DNA from: Henckelia pumila
Lineage: Eukaryota; Streptophyta; Magnoliopsida; Lamiales; Gesneriaceae
Length of the DNA stretch: 64,000 nt
Assembly: GCF_033568475.1 (NCBI RefSeq)
Contig: NC_133123.1
Location: 60,085,522-60,149,521, forward strand
Direction: 5' to 3'
The position numbers were made by a program, and so were the translations under genes. Of this stretch, positions 1 through 10,001 are shown piece after piece. How positions within the stretch are numbered: position 1 is the first letter of the stretch; every line of letters starts with the position of its first letter. The notes beneath the pieces are model-generated. The model was not told where the DNA came from, did no database searches, and saw nothing but the letters and a program-made list of their open reading frames with translations.

Positions 1-1110
1 GAAAGGAAGAAACCGCCTGGCTTGTTACAGAGTTTATCCGTGCCTGAATGGAAATGGGATCATATTTCCATGGATTTCGTGACAAGATTACCTCGATCTT
101 CTAGAGGTTATGATGCTATCTGGGTGATTATCGATAGATTGACGAAGTCTGCGTGTTTTATACCTTATCGTATGACGTACAGACATGATCAGATGGCAGA
201 GATTTATGTCCGTGAAGTTGTCAGATTACATGGTGTGCCGAAGTCTATTGTATCAGATCGTGATCCTCGATTTACATCTCACTTCTGGCATAGCTTACAG
301 AGTGCTTTGGGTACTCAGCTTCGTTTGAGCACAGCTTATCATCCACAAACAGACGGGCAGTCTGAGCGTACCATTCAGACATTGGAGGACATGTTGAGAG
401 CTGTAGTGCTTGATTTTGGCACGAGTTGGCAAGATTCATTACCTCTTTGTGAATTCTCGTACAACAACAGCTATCAATCGAGTATTGGAATGGCTCCTTT
501 TGAAGCTTTATACGGAAGAAAATGTCGATCTCCTTTGTACTGGGATGATATTTCAGAAGTACCTGACACTGGCCCTGATATGATACGTGATCTGACTGAT
601 CAAGTGAAGCTTATTCAGACAAGAATGAAGACAGCTCAAGATAGACAAGCGAAATATGCTAACATTCGACGTCGACCTTTGTCTTTTGAACAGGGGGATC
701 GAGTATTCCTGAAGATTTCTCCTTTCAGAGGTACAGTCAGATTTGGCAAGCGAGGGAAGTTGTCTCCACGCTACATTGGTCCGTATGAAATTCTGGAGAA
801 AATAGGCAATCTTGCCTATCGATTAGCTCTTCCTCCAGCGTTATCTGGAATACATGATGTCTTTCATGTATCAATGCTTCGAAAGTATCTTTCTGATGAA
901 TCTCATGTACTTCAATCTGATGAAGCTGAACTTGACGAGACTTTGAGTTATTTTGAAAAGCCGATTCAGATTCTTGATCGTAAAGAGAAGCAACTTCGTA
1001 CGAAGACTATTCCGCTTGTGAAGGTTCAGTGGAGTCGTCATGGTATTACAGAAGCGACTTGGGAGACTGAATCAGATATGAGACAACGATTTCCAGAGTT
1101 ATTTTCTTGA
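1..1110 (+). CDS. Ty3/gypsy integrase C-terminal part with chromodomain-like tail (element C1, 5' truncated by window)
   Basis: This is the end of a gag-pol polyprotein; integrase joins retrotransposon cDNA to chromosomal DNA. The frame is open from base 1, so the start lies outside the window and no ATG is assigned. The DDE catalytic core is visible: Asp in MDFVTRLP, Asp in VSDRDPRF and Glu in GQSERTIQ. An SH3-like region follows (GDRVFLKISPFRG, SPRYIGPYEI). The tail VKVQWSRHGITEATWE resembles the short chromodomain of Tekay/Del-type chromoviruses (family knowledge). No internal stop is present, so this part is well preserved. The matching region of element C2 (minus strand, 16541-17857) is very similar, so C1 and C2 belong to related lineages. 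The frame stops at 1110, about 100 bp before the LTR. Confidence 0.93.
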   Translation, partial: ERKKPPGLLQSLSVPEWKWDHISMDFVTRLPRSSRGYDAIWVIIDRLTKSACFIPYRMTYRHDQMAEIYVREVVRLHGVPKSIVSDRDPRFTSHFWHSLQSALGTQLRLSTAYHPQTDGQSERTIQTLEDMLRAVVLDFGTSWQDSLPLCEFSYNNSYQSSIGMAPFEALYGRKCRSPLYWDDISEVPDTGPDMIRDLTDQVKLIQTRMKTAQDRQAKYANIRRRPLSFEQGDRVFLKISPFRGTVRFGKRGKLSPRYIGPYEILEKIGNLAYRLALPPALSGIHDVFHVSMLRKYLSDESHVLQSDEAELDETLSYFEKPIQILDRKEKQLRTKTIPLVKVQWSRHGITEATWETESDMRQRFPELFS

Positions 1111-1167
1111 TGTGAGTCTCCTTTAGTTTTCTGTTATCTGATATCTGTGATATGATTTGTTGATATT

Positions 1168-1210
1168 ACTAAGATTTCGAGGACGAAATCGAGTCTTAGT
1201 GGGGGGGAAT
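1168..1210 (+). promoter_or_regulatory. Hairpin and polypurine tract of gypsy C1
   Basis: GATTTCGAGGACGAAATC (1173-1190) is a stem with an AGGA loop. It is enclosed by a second stem, ACTAAGA (1168-1174) with TCTTAGT (1194-1200), partly overlapping the inner one. The G-rich run 1201-1210 directly before the LTR start TGTAACACCC is the polypurine tract that primes plus-strand cDNA synthesis (family knowledge). The same arrangement occurs before the LTRs of elements C2 and B. Confidence 0.75.
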
Positions 1211-3393
1211 TGTAACACCCGGAATTATTTAATTTTAATCCGAGAATAATTAATTTGGGAATATTTGGAGTTTTGATTTAAATTCTAATATTCTTAAATT
1301 GATTAGGATTGAAATTGAATGAATGGAGGAATTAAGGACTGAATTACAATTATTGCATAGTTGAGGGGCTAAAGTGCAAAATTGTGATTGTTAGTGGGAC
1401 ACTTGTTATTCCTAGGCTTAGTCACGTGTAATTATCTTGAAATTCCATCAGATTCTTCAGCCCAAGGAAAGAAAAGAACCGAGAGCAACTTTCAAGAGAT
1501 CTTCAAGCTTCATCTTCATATTCAAATCCTTATATCTTGAGCTACGGTTATCCGAATTCGATTCCGAAAGATGTTTTGGAATCCTCTCGACAAGACCTTC
1601 GATTTGATGTAAGTTTTTCTGTCTTTCATGTTGGTTTGAGAATTCGAAATGGACAGGGATCAGAAGTTGTAATGAATTTGATGGTTTTGATCTTCTAGCT
1701 TTGATGTTCTTGAAGTTTGGTTAAAGACTGATGTGTATATCATGTCCTTATGATTTCCAGATATGTTTCGATTGATATATACTTGCTGATATGTTGAGTT
1801 GAGTTGTTGAACATCTGATATGAATGTTAGAAATGATTTTGAGTTGTTCGGGATCGCCGAAGTAATACCGAAATGCCGTCGAACTCTTGAATCGAAATGA
1901 TTTGCTATTGTTCTTGGAATCTGAAGTTGTTGAACTATTAGCTGATGATTCCTTGTTTGTTATGCTATGATTTCAGTGTGTAAACAGGACAAGTGAACTC
2001 GAGAACGTTGAATTCGAAACCGATAGAAGAACACACAAGGTTGGTTGAGTTTCCTTTGAAGTTCTTGTGGAAGGTTGAGTTGATATTGAACAGAATTTGA
2101 GTTGTGTTTGGTAATTGATCTTGGACAGAATTGGACAAGCTCAAAGACATCCTAGACATCACATTTGAAAGGTAAAAGTGGACTACTATTTGATTGGGGT
2201 TACAACTCGAGATGGTTTGTATCGAGTTTCCACAATTCACATACTTGTTTGCTTAAGTGCTCTTATGTGTTTTACCTTGATTACTTGGATAAGTCTTTGA
2301 TATAATGAATGCTTTGATTATGATATATGTTGCATTCATCTTGATGACTTATTCCTTGAATTTGAAATGAACGGACACGTTCGAATAGACGATTTGAGGG
2401 ATTGTATATGTATGGCCTGGGTGGTTGTTTTAGCCTAGTGTCTGAACTACATATATAATGGCTTCAAAGTCTAGAGGAGCAAGATAGTAGCCCCACCTCG
2501 ATAGGGTGTGTCGGTGGATTAGCTATGATATCTTCTTCTCGGGATCCAGTCGATGAATGACGAAATGAACCTTGTTTTGAAAGCATGCATTGTATTTACT
2601 TCTATATCATGATTGTGATATTGATTATGCATGTTTAGTTGCTTTTACTGGGAAATCTATTTCTCACCGGAGTTATCCGGCTATTGTTTTGTTGTATGTG
2701 TCATTACAATAGGAGGAAGTGGAACCGGGCAAAGGCGGACTTAAAGAACAAGGGATGAAATCGATATAGCGTGAGGATCCGAGTTAGGAGTTATGTGTGT
2801 TGTCATGAAGTTTATTGAGTCTTAAACATAATCATGTTAGAAGATACTTGTACCAAGACTTGTAGATGATTAAGTTGTGGTTTTGTTGATGTTTATAGGA
2901 TTGGAAATATGTTGTAAATCCTTGAATCAACATAAGGTGTCTTGAACTTGATATATGACAATGTTATTGTATGTTATGAGAATTATGATTATGTTGTAAA
3001 GCCTTGGAATGGTTTATTCCTAACAATTATAGCATGTTAGAATGCATGTTAGATGTTATGATTGATTAAACCATGTCTAGACTTTGGTAGGACATGATCT
3101 TGAATCAATCATAGGCATGATCTCGTTTTTGACAGCAGCTGAGCCATATTTTTTTTTCTGTTGGTTTGGCTGGCGCACGGGCGAGCTCCTGCTCGCGCGC
3201 GCGCGAGCCAAGCCAGGGGGCCTCGGTCCCATTGGCCGGCGCGCGCGCGAGGAGTGATGCCTGCGCGTGCGCAGAGCAATTTATTTTAAAAAAAAATTTT
3301 TTTTTATTCTTTTGTTTAGACTTTGATTATTGTCTAACATGGTTTAATAATGATTAATGAGATTAATGAGAGATTAGAACTCGGGTCATCACA
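1211..3393 (+). repeat. 3' LTR of gypsy C1
   Basis: The LTR starts with TGTAACACCC right after the polypurine tract and most likely ends with GGTCATCACA at 3393, giving about 2183 bp. The end was chosen because related LTRs end in a similar way (ACCGAGGTCTCACA in C2) and because a different sequence, a minus-strand gag, begins at 3394. A GC-rich segment with alternating CG and inverted repeats lies at 3170-3285, about 110-220 bp from the LTR end, the same place where other LTRs here carry hairpins. Apparent short ORFs inside it are not genes. The 5' LTR is outside the window, so target-site duplication cannot be tested. Confidence 0.8.
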
Positions 3394-3893
3394 CCCCCTG
3401 TCGAAAACTCATGAACTCCCGAATCATTCGGTTGTGCACATCCTCAGTAAAATATTTGGCGAAGAACATCCGCCTGAACTCCTCCCATGTCAAAGTCTGC
3501 GAGTTCACACCTCGAACTACGCCCTCCCACCAAAGGGCTGCATAGCTCTTCATCATGTACACCGCACAATTTACTTTATCGGCATCTGTGAGCCCCATAT
3601 AAGCAAATATGGTCTCCAAGGAACGGATCCACCCCTCAGCCATGAGTGGATCAGTGGCACCAGAAAAATCCTTCGGTCCCTTCTTCTGGAACCGTTTCGC
3701 AACGTCCTCATCGTGTGTAAGTCGGGGTCGTGCTGCCTATTGCTCCAACAGTGCGGTGATTCCTGTCATCATAGTAGCACTGGCCTGCTCTAGTGTTGTA
3801 AGCGGATTTCCAAAACAATTGGAAAAATCTTACAAGTCGGCTATGGGGCTGATTTCTCTGCTGGGGAACATGGAGATGGGGAAGAAGGGATGA
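3394..3893 (-). pseudogene. Degenerate Ty3/gypsy gag fragment
   Basis: On the minus strand the translation contains a retrotransposon gag domain: DFSGATDPLMAEGWIRSLE, then ADKVNCAVYMM, ALWWEGVV and a TWEEFRRMFFAKYF segment, ending in MSFRQG. Upstream codons (toward 3893) contain in-frame stops. The fragment breaks off exactly where the C1 LTR ends, so C1 probably inserted into this older element. Gag forms the capsid-like particle in which reverse transcription occurs. No protease or polymerase part of this element is visible in the window. Confidence 0.8.
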
Positions 3894-4471
3894 GGAGGCG
3901 GCTAGGTGAATTTACGGTAGGTTTAAGGGGTAGGATTAGGTTAAATCTTTAATAAAACAAGGTTAAGATATTAAGTAATTATTGAATAAAATAAAATAAA
4001 CTTAAAACTCTTAAATACAAAATAATTAAATCTGATATTTAACTTAAATCCCGAAATATAAAAAAAGGGGATTTTTAAAATTTATTAAAAGTCATTAAAA
4101 TTACTTATTTTTGATAAAAATGGACGCATATATATATATATACTAATAAATGCTACAATTTTCATGAAATAATACCTTAAAATAATATTTTAGGGCTCTT
4201 AAAAATCTCATAAAATATATTGGATGAAAAACTAATATTTTGTCCGTCCACGGTCCAGCCTACGCGATCATAAAATAACTTTTCTCAAATAATTTTATAA
4301 ATTACCACCTAGCGGTTTAAATGCCGCAATAATATTTAAAACATGCAAATAAATCACATAATTCACATAATAACTCATAAAAATAATTTAACACATTTTC
4401 ACATTATTTTAAAATTATTAAATCTCATAGTTATTCATGCGAATTTACGTAACGAATTTTTGGGCGTTACA
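3894..4471 (-). repeat. LTR-like remnant upstream of the minus-strand gag
   Basis: An AT-rich stretch ends at 4471 with GGGCGTTACA, whose reverse complement TGTAACGCCC is a typical LTR start in this window. Its position upstream of the gag fragment on the minus strand fits a 5' LTR. No primer binding site can be seen between it and gag, so the inner boundary is uncertain and some sequence is probably missing. Confidence 0.5.
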
Positions 4472-5380
4472 CAAATCATGGTCTCGCCCTCTAGGTGAGA
4501 CTAAAAATATGGGACCTCACCCTTGAGGAGAGGCCTAAACTAGGGGACTTGCCCACCTTGGGCTAGCTCCACTCTAGATACCTTTTTCCACCATCATCGT
4601 CCTCTTCTACTTCTCCATTCTCTCCTTCATTGCTCATTGCTCTATTCACATATTCAACTATAAGCTCCCTTTCTCACCTCACAAATCCTTACTTCCATGA
4701 AGTCTTGACTCATAAAGTTTCCTCCAAGCTAGGGTCTAACTTGTTGAGATTAAGCTTCATGCTCTGGAAAATAGTGTACCTCTTCACTCTTGTCACCTCC
4801 TTTAGATACAATTGGCAACTCTAACTTTAACATGTCTCGTTTCTACCTCCTACCCTCATGAACCGAGCTCACTCTCTAGAGCTGAACTTAATCATTGGTT
4901 CTTGGCTATGGACTCTAAGCATGTGATGGAATCACTCGTGGGATATCACTTATCTTTATTGATTTTAGCAAATCTCTTATAAAAATTTCTTTTTAACATT
5001 TTAATATGTTATAAAACCGAGGAAAGAGAATGGTAATTTCTTATTCAAGAGTTCGTTAGGGTTCCTCAAATGAAATGTATGAGCACGGTTTTTTTTACTT
5101 CCTTTTATAGACTTTTGATGCCTAGGAGTGTTTTATTTAATTAATTAATTAATTTATTTATTTTTATTTAGAAATTGATGTCTAAGTTTAAAAAGCACAA
5201 GGACCAAGGAATTTTTATATTCTAATAAAATTTTCACATAAAGTTCATAAATGACAAAATACAGAGGATTTGAGCGTAACATATATTGCTTTATTTTTTT
5301 TATAAAAAAATAGGAAATTTAAAACGTGGGCTGCTTCAAAGTTCTACCCATCAGTCCAAGACACTGGTGACTAGACAGGA
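4472..5380. other. No recognisable gene
   Basis: About 0.9 kb with short ORFs only (longest 64 codons at 4630-4824, no recognised domain), some TTAA/TTTA-rich simple sequence near 5130-5170, and no transposon termini that I can see. It may hold the distal promoter of the dirigent gene downstream. Confidence 0.6.
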
Positions 5381-5383
5381 AAT

Positions 5384-5423
5384 CACGTGCATTGCTTTTT
5401 TATTTAAATTTTCCCCTATATAA
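5384..5423 (+). promoter_or_regulatory. Putative promoter of the dirigent gene (G-box and TATA box)
   Basis: CACGTG at 5384-5389 is a G-box, a bHLH/bZIP binding core. TATATAA at 5417-5423 lies about 86 bp before the start codon, which allows a transcription start near 5450 and a short leader. Both are motif matches only. Confidence 0.5.
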
Positions 5424-5508
5424 TCCCATTATTCTATCTTTGCCAAGTACTTGTTAATTCCCATATCCGATTATAACTAATCTTTCTCATTTGGAAGCCA
5501 AGCCAAAT

Positions 5509-6120
5509 ATGGCTGCCAACCTAATAGTTGTGATCTTGATGCTAATTTCCTTATTGATACCGAATTCGAATGCTAGAAAAGAAGGGGCAAAAGAAGAGTT
5601 AGCATGGTTGCAGAACATATGCTGTACTGGAAATGAAAAGGTAGTCAAGCTCCATTTCTTTCTTCAAGACGTGCAAGCTGGCATAAACGAAACTGTATTC
5701 GAGGTCGCGAGGGCTTCCATCTCTGCGAATTCCCCGTCGAACTTCGGCTTGGTACGAGTATTGGACGATCTTGTGACGGCTGGGCCCGAAAAAGATTCGG
5801 AGAAACTGGGAAGGGCTCAAGGGACGATCACTTACATAGATTTGGAGACATCAGCTTTAGGCATGAACCTTAACATTGTTTTCACGGCTGGTCCGTACAG
5901 TGGGAGTACACTCTGCATTCTAGGACGAAACCCGATAACGGTCGACCAACGCGAGCTGCCGGTGGTTGGCGGCACCGGAATATTCCGCATGGCACGTGGC
6001 TATGTTATCGGCAACACTTACGATTACGACACTTACACCGAATATGGCGTGTTGGAATACAATGCTTATGTTTCCTACTTCGATGATTCCAGCATACGCA
6101 CGCTGCAGGGGGATCAGTGA
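5509..6120 (+). CDS. Dirigent protein, secreted
   Basis: Predicted 203-residue intronless protein starting at the ATG at 5509; upstream in-frame codons contain no other ATG. Residues 1-23 form a hydrophobic signal peptide (MAANLIVVILMLISLLIPNS), so it should enter the secretory pathway and act in the cell wall. The rest is one dirigent domain: KLHFFLQD, ASISANSPSNFGLVRVLDD, LGRAQGTITYIDL, LNIVFTAGPYSGSTL, ILGRNPI, and the signature LPVVGGTGIFRMARGY followed by VLEYNAYVSYF. Dirigent proteins guide the stereochemistry of phenoxy-radical coupling in lignan or lignin formation, or act on related intermediates (family knowledge); the substrate cannot be predicted here. Length and single-exon structure fit the family. 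The surroundings are transposons, and it is the only intact host gene in the window. Confidence 0.93.
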   Translation: MAANLIVVILMLISLLIPNSNARKEGAKEELAWLQNICCTGNEKVVKLHFFLQDVQAGINETVFEVARASISANSPSNFGLVRVLDDLVTAGPEKDSEKLGRAQGTITYIDLETSALGMNLNIVFTAGPYSGSTLCILGRNPITVDQRELPVVGGTGIFRMARGYVIGNTYDYDTYTEYGVLEYNAYVSYFDDSSIRTLQGDQ

Positions 6121-6637
6121 AATTAATTAGCTAGGGTTCAACCATATGTAAAAGCTACGTACGTATCGGTGTCTTTTATCGTCTGCACTAGCTGTGGTGC
6201 AATAATTTAGTGAAAAAATCTAGTCAATTGCTTTATTTTGGAGGGGATGAATCACTTGGTGTGTTATCTACTGTTCGTTGTATGTTTGGGAGAGTATATA
6301 TATTGAGTCTCCAATTCAAGATTTTGTTTTTATGACAGATCAGCTATAAGTATAGTTTTTTTTTTTTTTTAATTTAGTTATAACAACGATTTTGAGGAAA
6401 TAATTGGGAGTGGCGAGATTTGGATTTGGGAAGATGAGGAGCCAGGTAAACGTGTTGACCCCCACCCCAACCCCACTCCTACAAACCCAAAAGGGGCATC
6501 TGCTTGCAGGAAACTTGTTAGGACTCTTAGGAGTATGATAGATTTATTTTATTTATTTATTTATTTTTATTGAGTTAAGGAATACTATGATAGATTAATT
6601 ATGTGTAATCATAAAGTGGTCTAGTGTTTACAAAAAT
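6121..6637. other. 3' flank of the dirigent gene
   Basis: Contains the probable 3' UTR, a T run at 6358-6371 and ATTT-rich simple sequence near 6545-6570. No coding region is recognised. Confidence 0.5.
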
Positions 6638-6864
6638 TAAGGTTGTCATACCGTACTAAAATACCGAATTATCGGTATATCGTACTGAAATTTTTTCGAT
6701 ATACTGAAATTTTTTCGGTATATCGAATTTTTTTTGGATATCTATACGGTATGAGTATGGATTTTTCTTACCAAAACTTCTGAATTTCGGTATCGGTATT
6801 GGTATCAATATAAATTTTTTTCATATCAATATTTTTAGTACGGTTTACCGAAAATACACTCCTA
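6638..6864. mobile_element. hAT-type MITE, 227 bp
   Basis: The element starts TAAGGTTGTCATACCG and ends CGAAAATACACTCCTA, so the two ends are weak inverted repeats (TAAGGTTGT and, reversed, TAGGAGTGT). It is flanked by ACAAAAAT (6630-6637) and ACAAAAAC (6865-6872), a target-site duplication of 8 bp with one mismatch, the length made by hAT transposases. The interior is full of CGGTAT/ATACCG words in both orientations. It has no coding capacity. Confidence 0.65.
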
Positions 6865-7022
6865 ACAAAAACTGAAAATCTGTGTGAGAGCCATTGTCCT
6901 ACTTGTTGCAGGTATTCTTACTTGATTAGCCGGTGGTATCATCTACGTGGCATAGTTTGATAATTCCATAATTATGGATATGAGGACATATCCAGATTAG
7001 TGAAGGAGATTAAAATATCAAA

Positions 7023-7395
7023 TAAAAGAGATAAGAATATCAACATCAGTTTTGCGGATCTTAAGCATGGGGAGGAACGAGTTGCAAAGTGTCTTGTGGC
7101 TCATGTTATCTCGCCAAAATCTATAAATCGGGATACGTTTCGTATGTAAATTCCTCGTATTCTACAATTTAAGAGGAAAGTAGAGATTGAATTTGTTGGA
7201 GAGAACACTTTTATTCTGGAATTTACTTCGTAAGACGACAGGAGGAGGGTTTTGTTAGAAGGGCCTTGGAGTTTCTTCCAAGACATCATCGTGAATATTG
7301 AACCTAAAGGGATGGATGATCCTCGTTCGTTGAGTTACAATGAGGCATCATTTTGAGTACAGTACCATAATGTGCCTATGTATTTCTCGAACAAG
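7023..7395 (+). pseudogene. LINE ORF1, DUF4283 part (piece 1 of 3)
   Basis: One frame reads as the DUF4283 domain common at the N-terminus of plant LINE ORF1: ISFADLKHGEERVAKCLV, then PRILQFKRKVEIEFVGEN, a stop, then DDRRRVLLEGPWSFFQD, IVNIEPKGMDDPRSL and PMYFSNK. Several in-frame stops show decay. The frame breaks at the CACTA1 terminus and resumes at 13891 with KNIREKIGVHIDLV, so the two pieces were once continuous. ORF1 protein of this class binds nucleic acid during retrotransposition (family knowledge). The LINE 5' end lies somewhere after 6865 and is not defined. Confidence 0.8.
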
Positions 7396-7610
7396 CACTA
7401 CAACAAAATTGGTCATCGACAACAGTTGAAAGACAACGCTTTTTACAAAAAGCGTTGTTAAAAAAGGAAACACAACGCTTTTATGATAAAGCGTTGTCTT
7501 TATTTTTTAAAATTTGTAAAAGACAACATTTTTTTCGTCATCCACAACGTTTTTAAAAAGCGTTGTAGATGAGCGTTTTTTTTTATATACAACAACGCTT
7601 TTTGTAGATA
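7396..7610. repeat. CACTA1 left subterminal repeats
   Basis: Repeated copies of AAAGCGTTGT and its complement ACAACGCTTT in both orientations, some arranged as hairpins. In the En/Spm family such subterminal motifs bind the TNPA protein (family knowledge). The core here is GACAACGC. Confidence 0.8.
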
Positions 7611-8862
7611 ATATTTTTTTAATTTTAAATAATAATAATATAATAAAAGTTAAAATACATCTATTATATTACCCTTACCCTTACCCTTACCCTTTACGTC
7701 TGACAAAAAAAAACCCAAAATCCCCAAACCCTTAATCGCGATTTTTCCCTTTCTTTTTTTGCTCTCTTTCGATTCCAATTTGACAAAACCTTAATCGCTA
7801 TTTCTTCCTCTTCTTTCTGCTTTCTCCCCGAACCCTAGCAGCCTTTCCATGTCGTCGATTTACCGCCCTAACGGCCGGAAAGATACAGGCTGAAGCTAGA
7901 AAAGGTAAGATTTCGTACTTTGCTTCAATTTAATACCAAAATATTGAGGAATCTTGGGCCAAAGCTCAAACCATGGCGTCCTGTTAGCGACTGGAGCTGC
8001 GTGGGTTTTTGTTCTTCGCGACTTTGAGCCATTTCTGGTCGTTTCTTGGTTTTCCAGATTTGCTATCAATTAATCGTCTCTCCCCTTCGCTCACTCGATC
8101 GTCTCCCATACTCCGCGTTACTCTCTTTGAAATTAGCCGCCGGGAAACTACCGATTGCACAGTTGGTTTGACGCTGGGTAAGATTGGTTATTTGCCTTGA
8201 GCTCTTGTAGATTCTCTAATTTGTGTTTATTTTATTAACAATCCAGGCTTCTTGACTATGTAAGCGTTGATTCACTTTGTTCTGCTCTGTTGGTTTATTA
8301 ACTATCTAAGTGTTATGTGACATTGATATTATCCTTCTTATGTTTTCTCCTACAAGAAAGCTTTCGATTTTTCGAGGACCACGCAGGTAGATTTCGAGCA
8401 TTTAGTTTAGTTTGTATTGTGCCATGTGATTGAGTCGTGAATCTTTGTTTTTTAATCTTGCATTTTTTGGTTGGTGGAATTGTAAATGTTGTCATGTTAG
8501 GCTAGTAGTACATGTATCTATCTCCTCATATGGTTTACCAAGAAATTTCGTTTATCAAATATGAATTTTTAGTGAAATTGTGCATGAAATCGAAAACTTT
8601 ATTCAGTTGAGATGAACTATCTGCTCGCTGGCCCTTGCTTGTGTGACGAAAGAGAATAAATAGCATACATTAATAGTGGAAATTACTGAATGTGTCTTAT
8701 TGGATTCTATAAGCTAGACAATGACTGAAGACTACGGGTTCATATAAACCAATAAGTTTCTGAAGTAGAAGTTAAAATGCAAGCTTTCGGTATTCTTGTT
8801 CAAGTAAAATTCACATGGACGATTTGGTGCTAAATACCAGCTCTACTTGTTTTCGCTTTCAG
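7611..8862. other. CACTA1 interior, unassigned; possible captured 5' UTR
   Basis: Around 7849 an ATG begins MSSIYRPNGRKDTG and soon reaches a stop; it is preceded by a pyrimidine-rich leader and followed by GGTAAG, resembling a captured 5' UTR and first exon. An (ACCCTT)n run lies at 7671-7692. The ORF at 8009-8200 has no recognised domain. Confidence 0.35.
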
Positions 8863-9489
8863 CAACATTGATGAGATGATTGCAAAATATGCTCAACTTA
8901 CACCAAAAGAAAGGGCTAAAAGGTACACGGTGATAGTTACACTTGATTTTGTTTCTGTCAAGTTGAAGCATTGTGGACGCAACTTATTCTTCTTTTTTCC
9001 CATCTTATGGCCTTTGAACAGGAGATTGGAGAGTCTCGAAGTAAGTTCAATGTTTATGTATGAATCCTGTTTCTTAAATTATTCCTCTTTCGGAAAAGAG
9101 TAATTGAATTTCGTGCCTTTGGATTCATTAAATGATAGACATTGAAAAGAAATTTCAAGAAGCTCGACCAGGATGTTGATATAGAAGAGTTTCTTGATGC
9201 AAGGTGGATATTATATTGGTCAACTATATTTATTTTCTCTTCTTTGTAATTTATGATCAATTATACTTTCATCTGCTCTGTGTTAATTTTCCTTTTCAAT
9301 TTTTGCAGTACACCGTCAGTCGAGGTACATCTCAGTTTTACTTGCATCATCTATAATTATTAAATTTTTAGCCTACTACATCAAGGGCCATCCTTAAAAT
9401 CTTCTCCTGGTGATCTGCTACTGCTAGGAAATGCAAAACTGGGTGAGGATGTTGCGTGATCAGCTTACTCAAGTACATAACAGACTAAG
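8863..9489 (+). pseudogene. Captured fragment of an MIKC*-type MADS-box gene (five exons with introns)
   Basis: Five short exons with GT/AG borders lie in order: 8863-8922 (IDEMIAKYAQLTPKERAKR), 9022-9040 (RLESLE), 9139-9203 (TLKRNFKKLDQDVDIEEFLD), 9309-9324 (TPSVE) and 9428-9489 (EMQNWVRMLRDQLTQVHNRL). Joined they match the post-MADS K-like region of MIKC* factors (AGL30/65/66/104 group), which act in pollen (family knowledge). The MADS DNA-binding exon is absent, so no functional factor can be made. Retained introns show capture at the DNA level, not by reverse transcription. Exons appear undamaged, so capture may be fairly recent or selection-free decay still short. Confidence 0.8.
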
Positions 9490-9580
9490 GTAAAGCTAAA
9501 ATTCTTTAGCACATCAAATATGATTTTTAATGGTCTTTTTTGTTAATAGAAGCACAGAGGTTCAAAGTTCTCTCCAAGTT

Positions 9581-10001
9581 GCTATTTCAACTACAATGAT
9601 GATAAAACAATCCAAATCTTAGAAAAACTTATTTTTCCCCTGGTTGATACTCATTACTCAGGCTTCTGAAAAATAAGATGTAGTGCTTGCTATCTTTATT
9701 TCAAATCATTAATTTTGAGCAACATGTGTACAATGGATTTGAGACGTGGATTTCAAACCAATCCTCAATCCAAATATAACCTAAAAGAAATCAAGCAACG
9801 AGTTCAAGGTAGTTTCTGGGATGAGTATAAAACTATGAAGAAATAAATTCAAGCATTACATCACAACAACCAAAATTTTCGATAGCAATTTGAAATAAAC
9901 ACAGCAATACATTTTATTTTTCAGAAGCCTAAGTATCAACCATGGGAAATGATAAGTTTCTCTAAGATTTTGATTGTTCAACCATTGTAAGTTGAAATAG
10001 C
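9581..10001. repeat. Fold-back MITE inside CACTA1, about 420 bp
   Basis: GCTATTTCAACT at 9581 is mirrored by GTTGAAATAGC at 9991-10001. Matching continues inward: CTTAGAAAAACTT with AAGTTTCTCTAAG, and CTTCTGAAAAATAAG with TTATTTTTCAGAAG, and weakly across the centre near 9791. Long imperfect terminal inverted repeats without an ORF fit a MITE or fold-back element. It lies just after the last captured MADS exon. Confidence 0.6.

Noticed and set aside
3166..3357. ORF with Ala/Arg-rich sequence
   Set aside because: Produced by the GC-rich hairpin zone of the C1 LTR; no domain.
7671..7692. (ACCCTT)n as an interstitial telomere repeat
   Set aside because: The plant telomere unit is CCCTAAA (7 bp); this is a short 6-bp simple repeat.
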